This document shows, piece after piece, positions 63,964-64,000 of a stretch of DNA of 64,000 nt. How positions within the stretch are numbered: the stretch's first letter is position 1; every line of letters starts with the position of its first letter. The translations under genes were made by a program, and so were the position numbers. The notes beneath the pieces were generated by a model, which had not been told where the DNA came from, ran no database searches, and was given only the letters and a program-made list of their open reading frames with translations. The stretch comes from Enterococcus sp. PF1-24 (lineage in GTDB: Bacteria > Bacillota > Bacilli > Lactobacillales > Enterococcaceae): NCBI RefSeq assembly GCF_029893325.1, contig NZ_JARXWL010000009.1:39378-103377 (forward strand). The letters run 5' to 3'.

Positions 63964-64000
63964 CACATTTCATGTTCAAGCCATAGTGCCTTTGCCTCTT

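Overview
The window comes from a low-GC Gram-positive bacterium of the Lactobacillales, most probably Enterococcus or a close relative. The signs are AT-rich codon use, strong AGGAGG-type ribosome binding sites with TTG and GTG starts, an LPxTG surface protein, LCP-family cell-wall assembly, a PDH operon and B. subtilis-like gene order (ylaN-ftsW-pycA, ylbF-ylbG-rsmD-coaD-ylbL, coaE-nrdR-dnaB-dnaI, yktA-yktC). This is inferred from family resemblance only. It is nearly all core chromosome: about 50 genes on the + strand and four on the - strand, with no rRNA, tRNA, CRISPR array, prophage or intact insertion sequence.

Layout. 1-4.1 kb: a Bce-type peptide-antibiotic sensing and resistance unit (response regulator, intramembrane-sensing kinase, ABC ATPase, FtsX-type permease). 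4.1-4.4 kb: two tandem copies of a structured dispersed repeat. 4.4-7.0 kb: a phosphodiesterase/pyrophosphatase and an MFS transporter. 7.0-15.6 kb: the aromatic amino-acid operon (YdiB-type aroE, DAHP synthase, aroB, aroC, tyrA, aroA, aroK, pheA) behind a leader that encodes a Tyr/Phe-rich peptide and can form mutually exclusive hairpins. 15.7-28 kb: a NUDIX hydrolase, a guanylate-kinase-like protein, secreted proteins, signal peptidase I, a thioesterase, a DEAD-box helicase, a PNPOx-like protein, LCP, DegV, MurC, a MaoC-like protein and a Bax-inhibitor-like protein. 28-38 kb: an LPxTG 5'-nucleotidase, then polA-mutM-coaE and nrdR-dnaB-dnaI (replication and repair). 38-41 kb: a probable vitamin B6 salvage module (ECF S component, PdxK/ThiD kinase, divergent MocR/PdxR regulator). 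41-45 kb: a nitroreductase, then an M-box Mg2+ riboswitch in front of an mgtA-type P-type ATPase. 45.4-50.2 kb: pdhABCD. 50-52 kb: a third copy of the repeat, a LURP-one protein and yktA-yktC. 52.4-59.6 kb: typA, ylaN, ftsW, pyc. 59.7-63.9 kb: ylbC-ylbF-ylbG and rsmD-coaD-ylbL. The last 110 bases carry three stacked hairpins that may be the edge of a mobile element.

The most interesting regulation is in the untranslated DNA. The aro leader (7066-7380) looks like a ribosome-mediated attenuator in which five RNA segments pair alternately. The dispersed repeat (4143-4390, 50297-50447, a reduced copy near 42014) keeps three stems through compensatory base changes. The M-box leader shows a complete P1/antiterminator/terminator switch and is followed by a second structured stretch I cannot assign. 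The pdhA leader carries a CRP/FNR-like palindrome and overlapping hairpins. Several start codons were moved from the longest open frame to the start with a proper ribosome binding site. The ECF S component appears to have ACG where ATG is expected.
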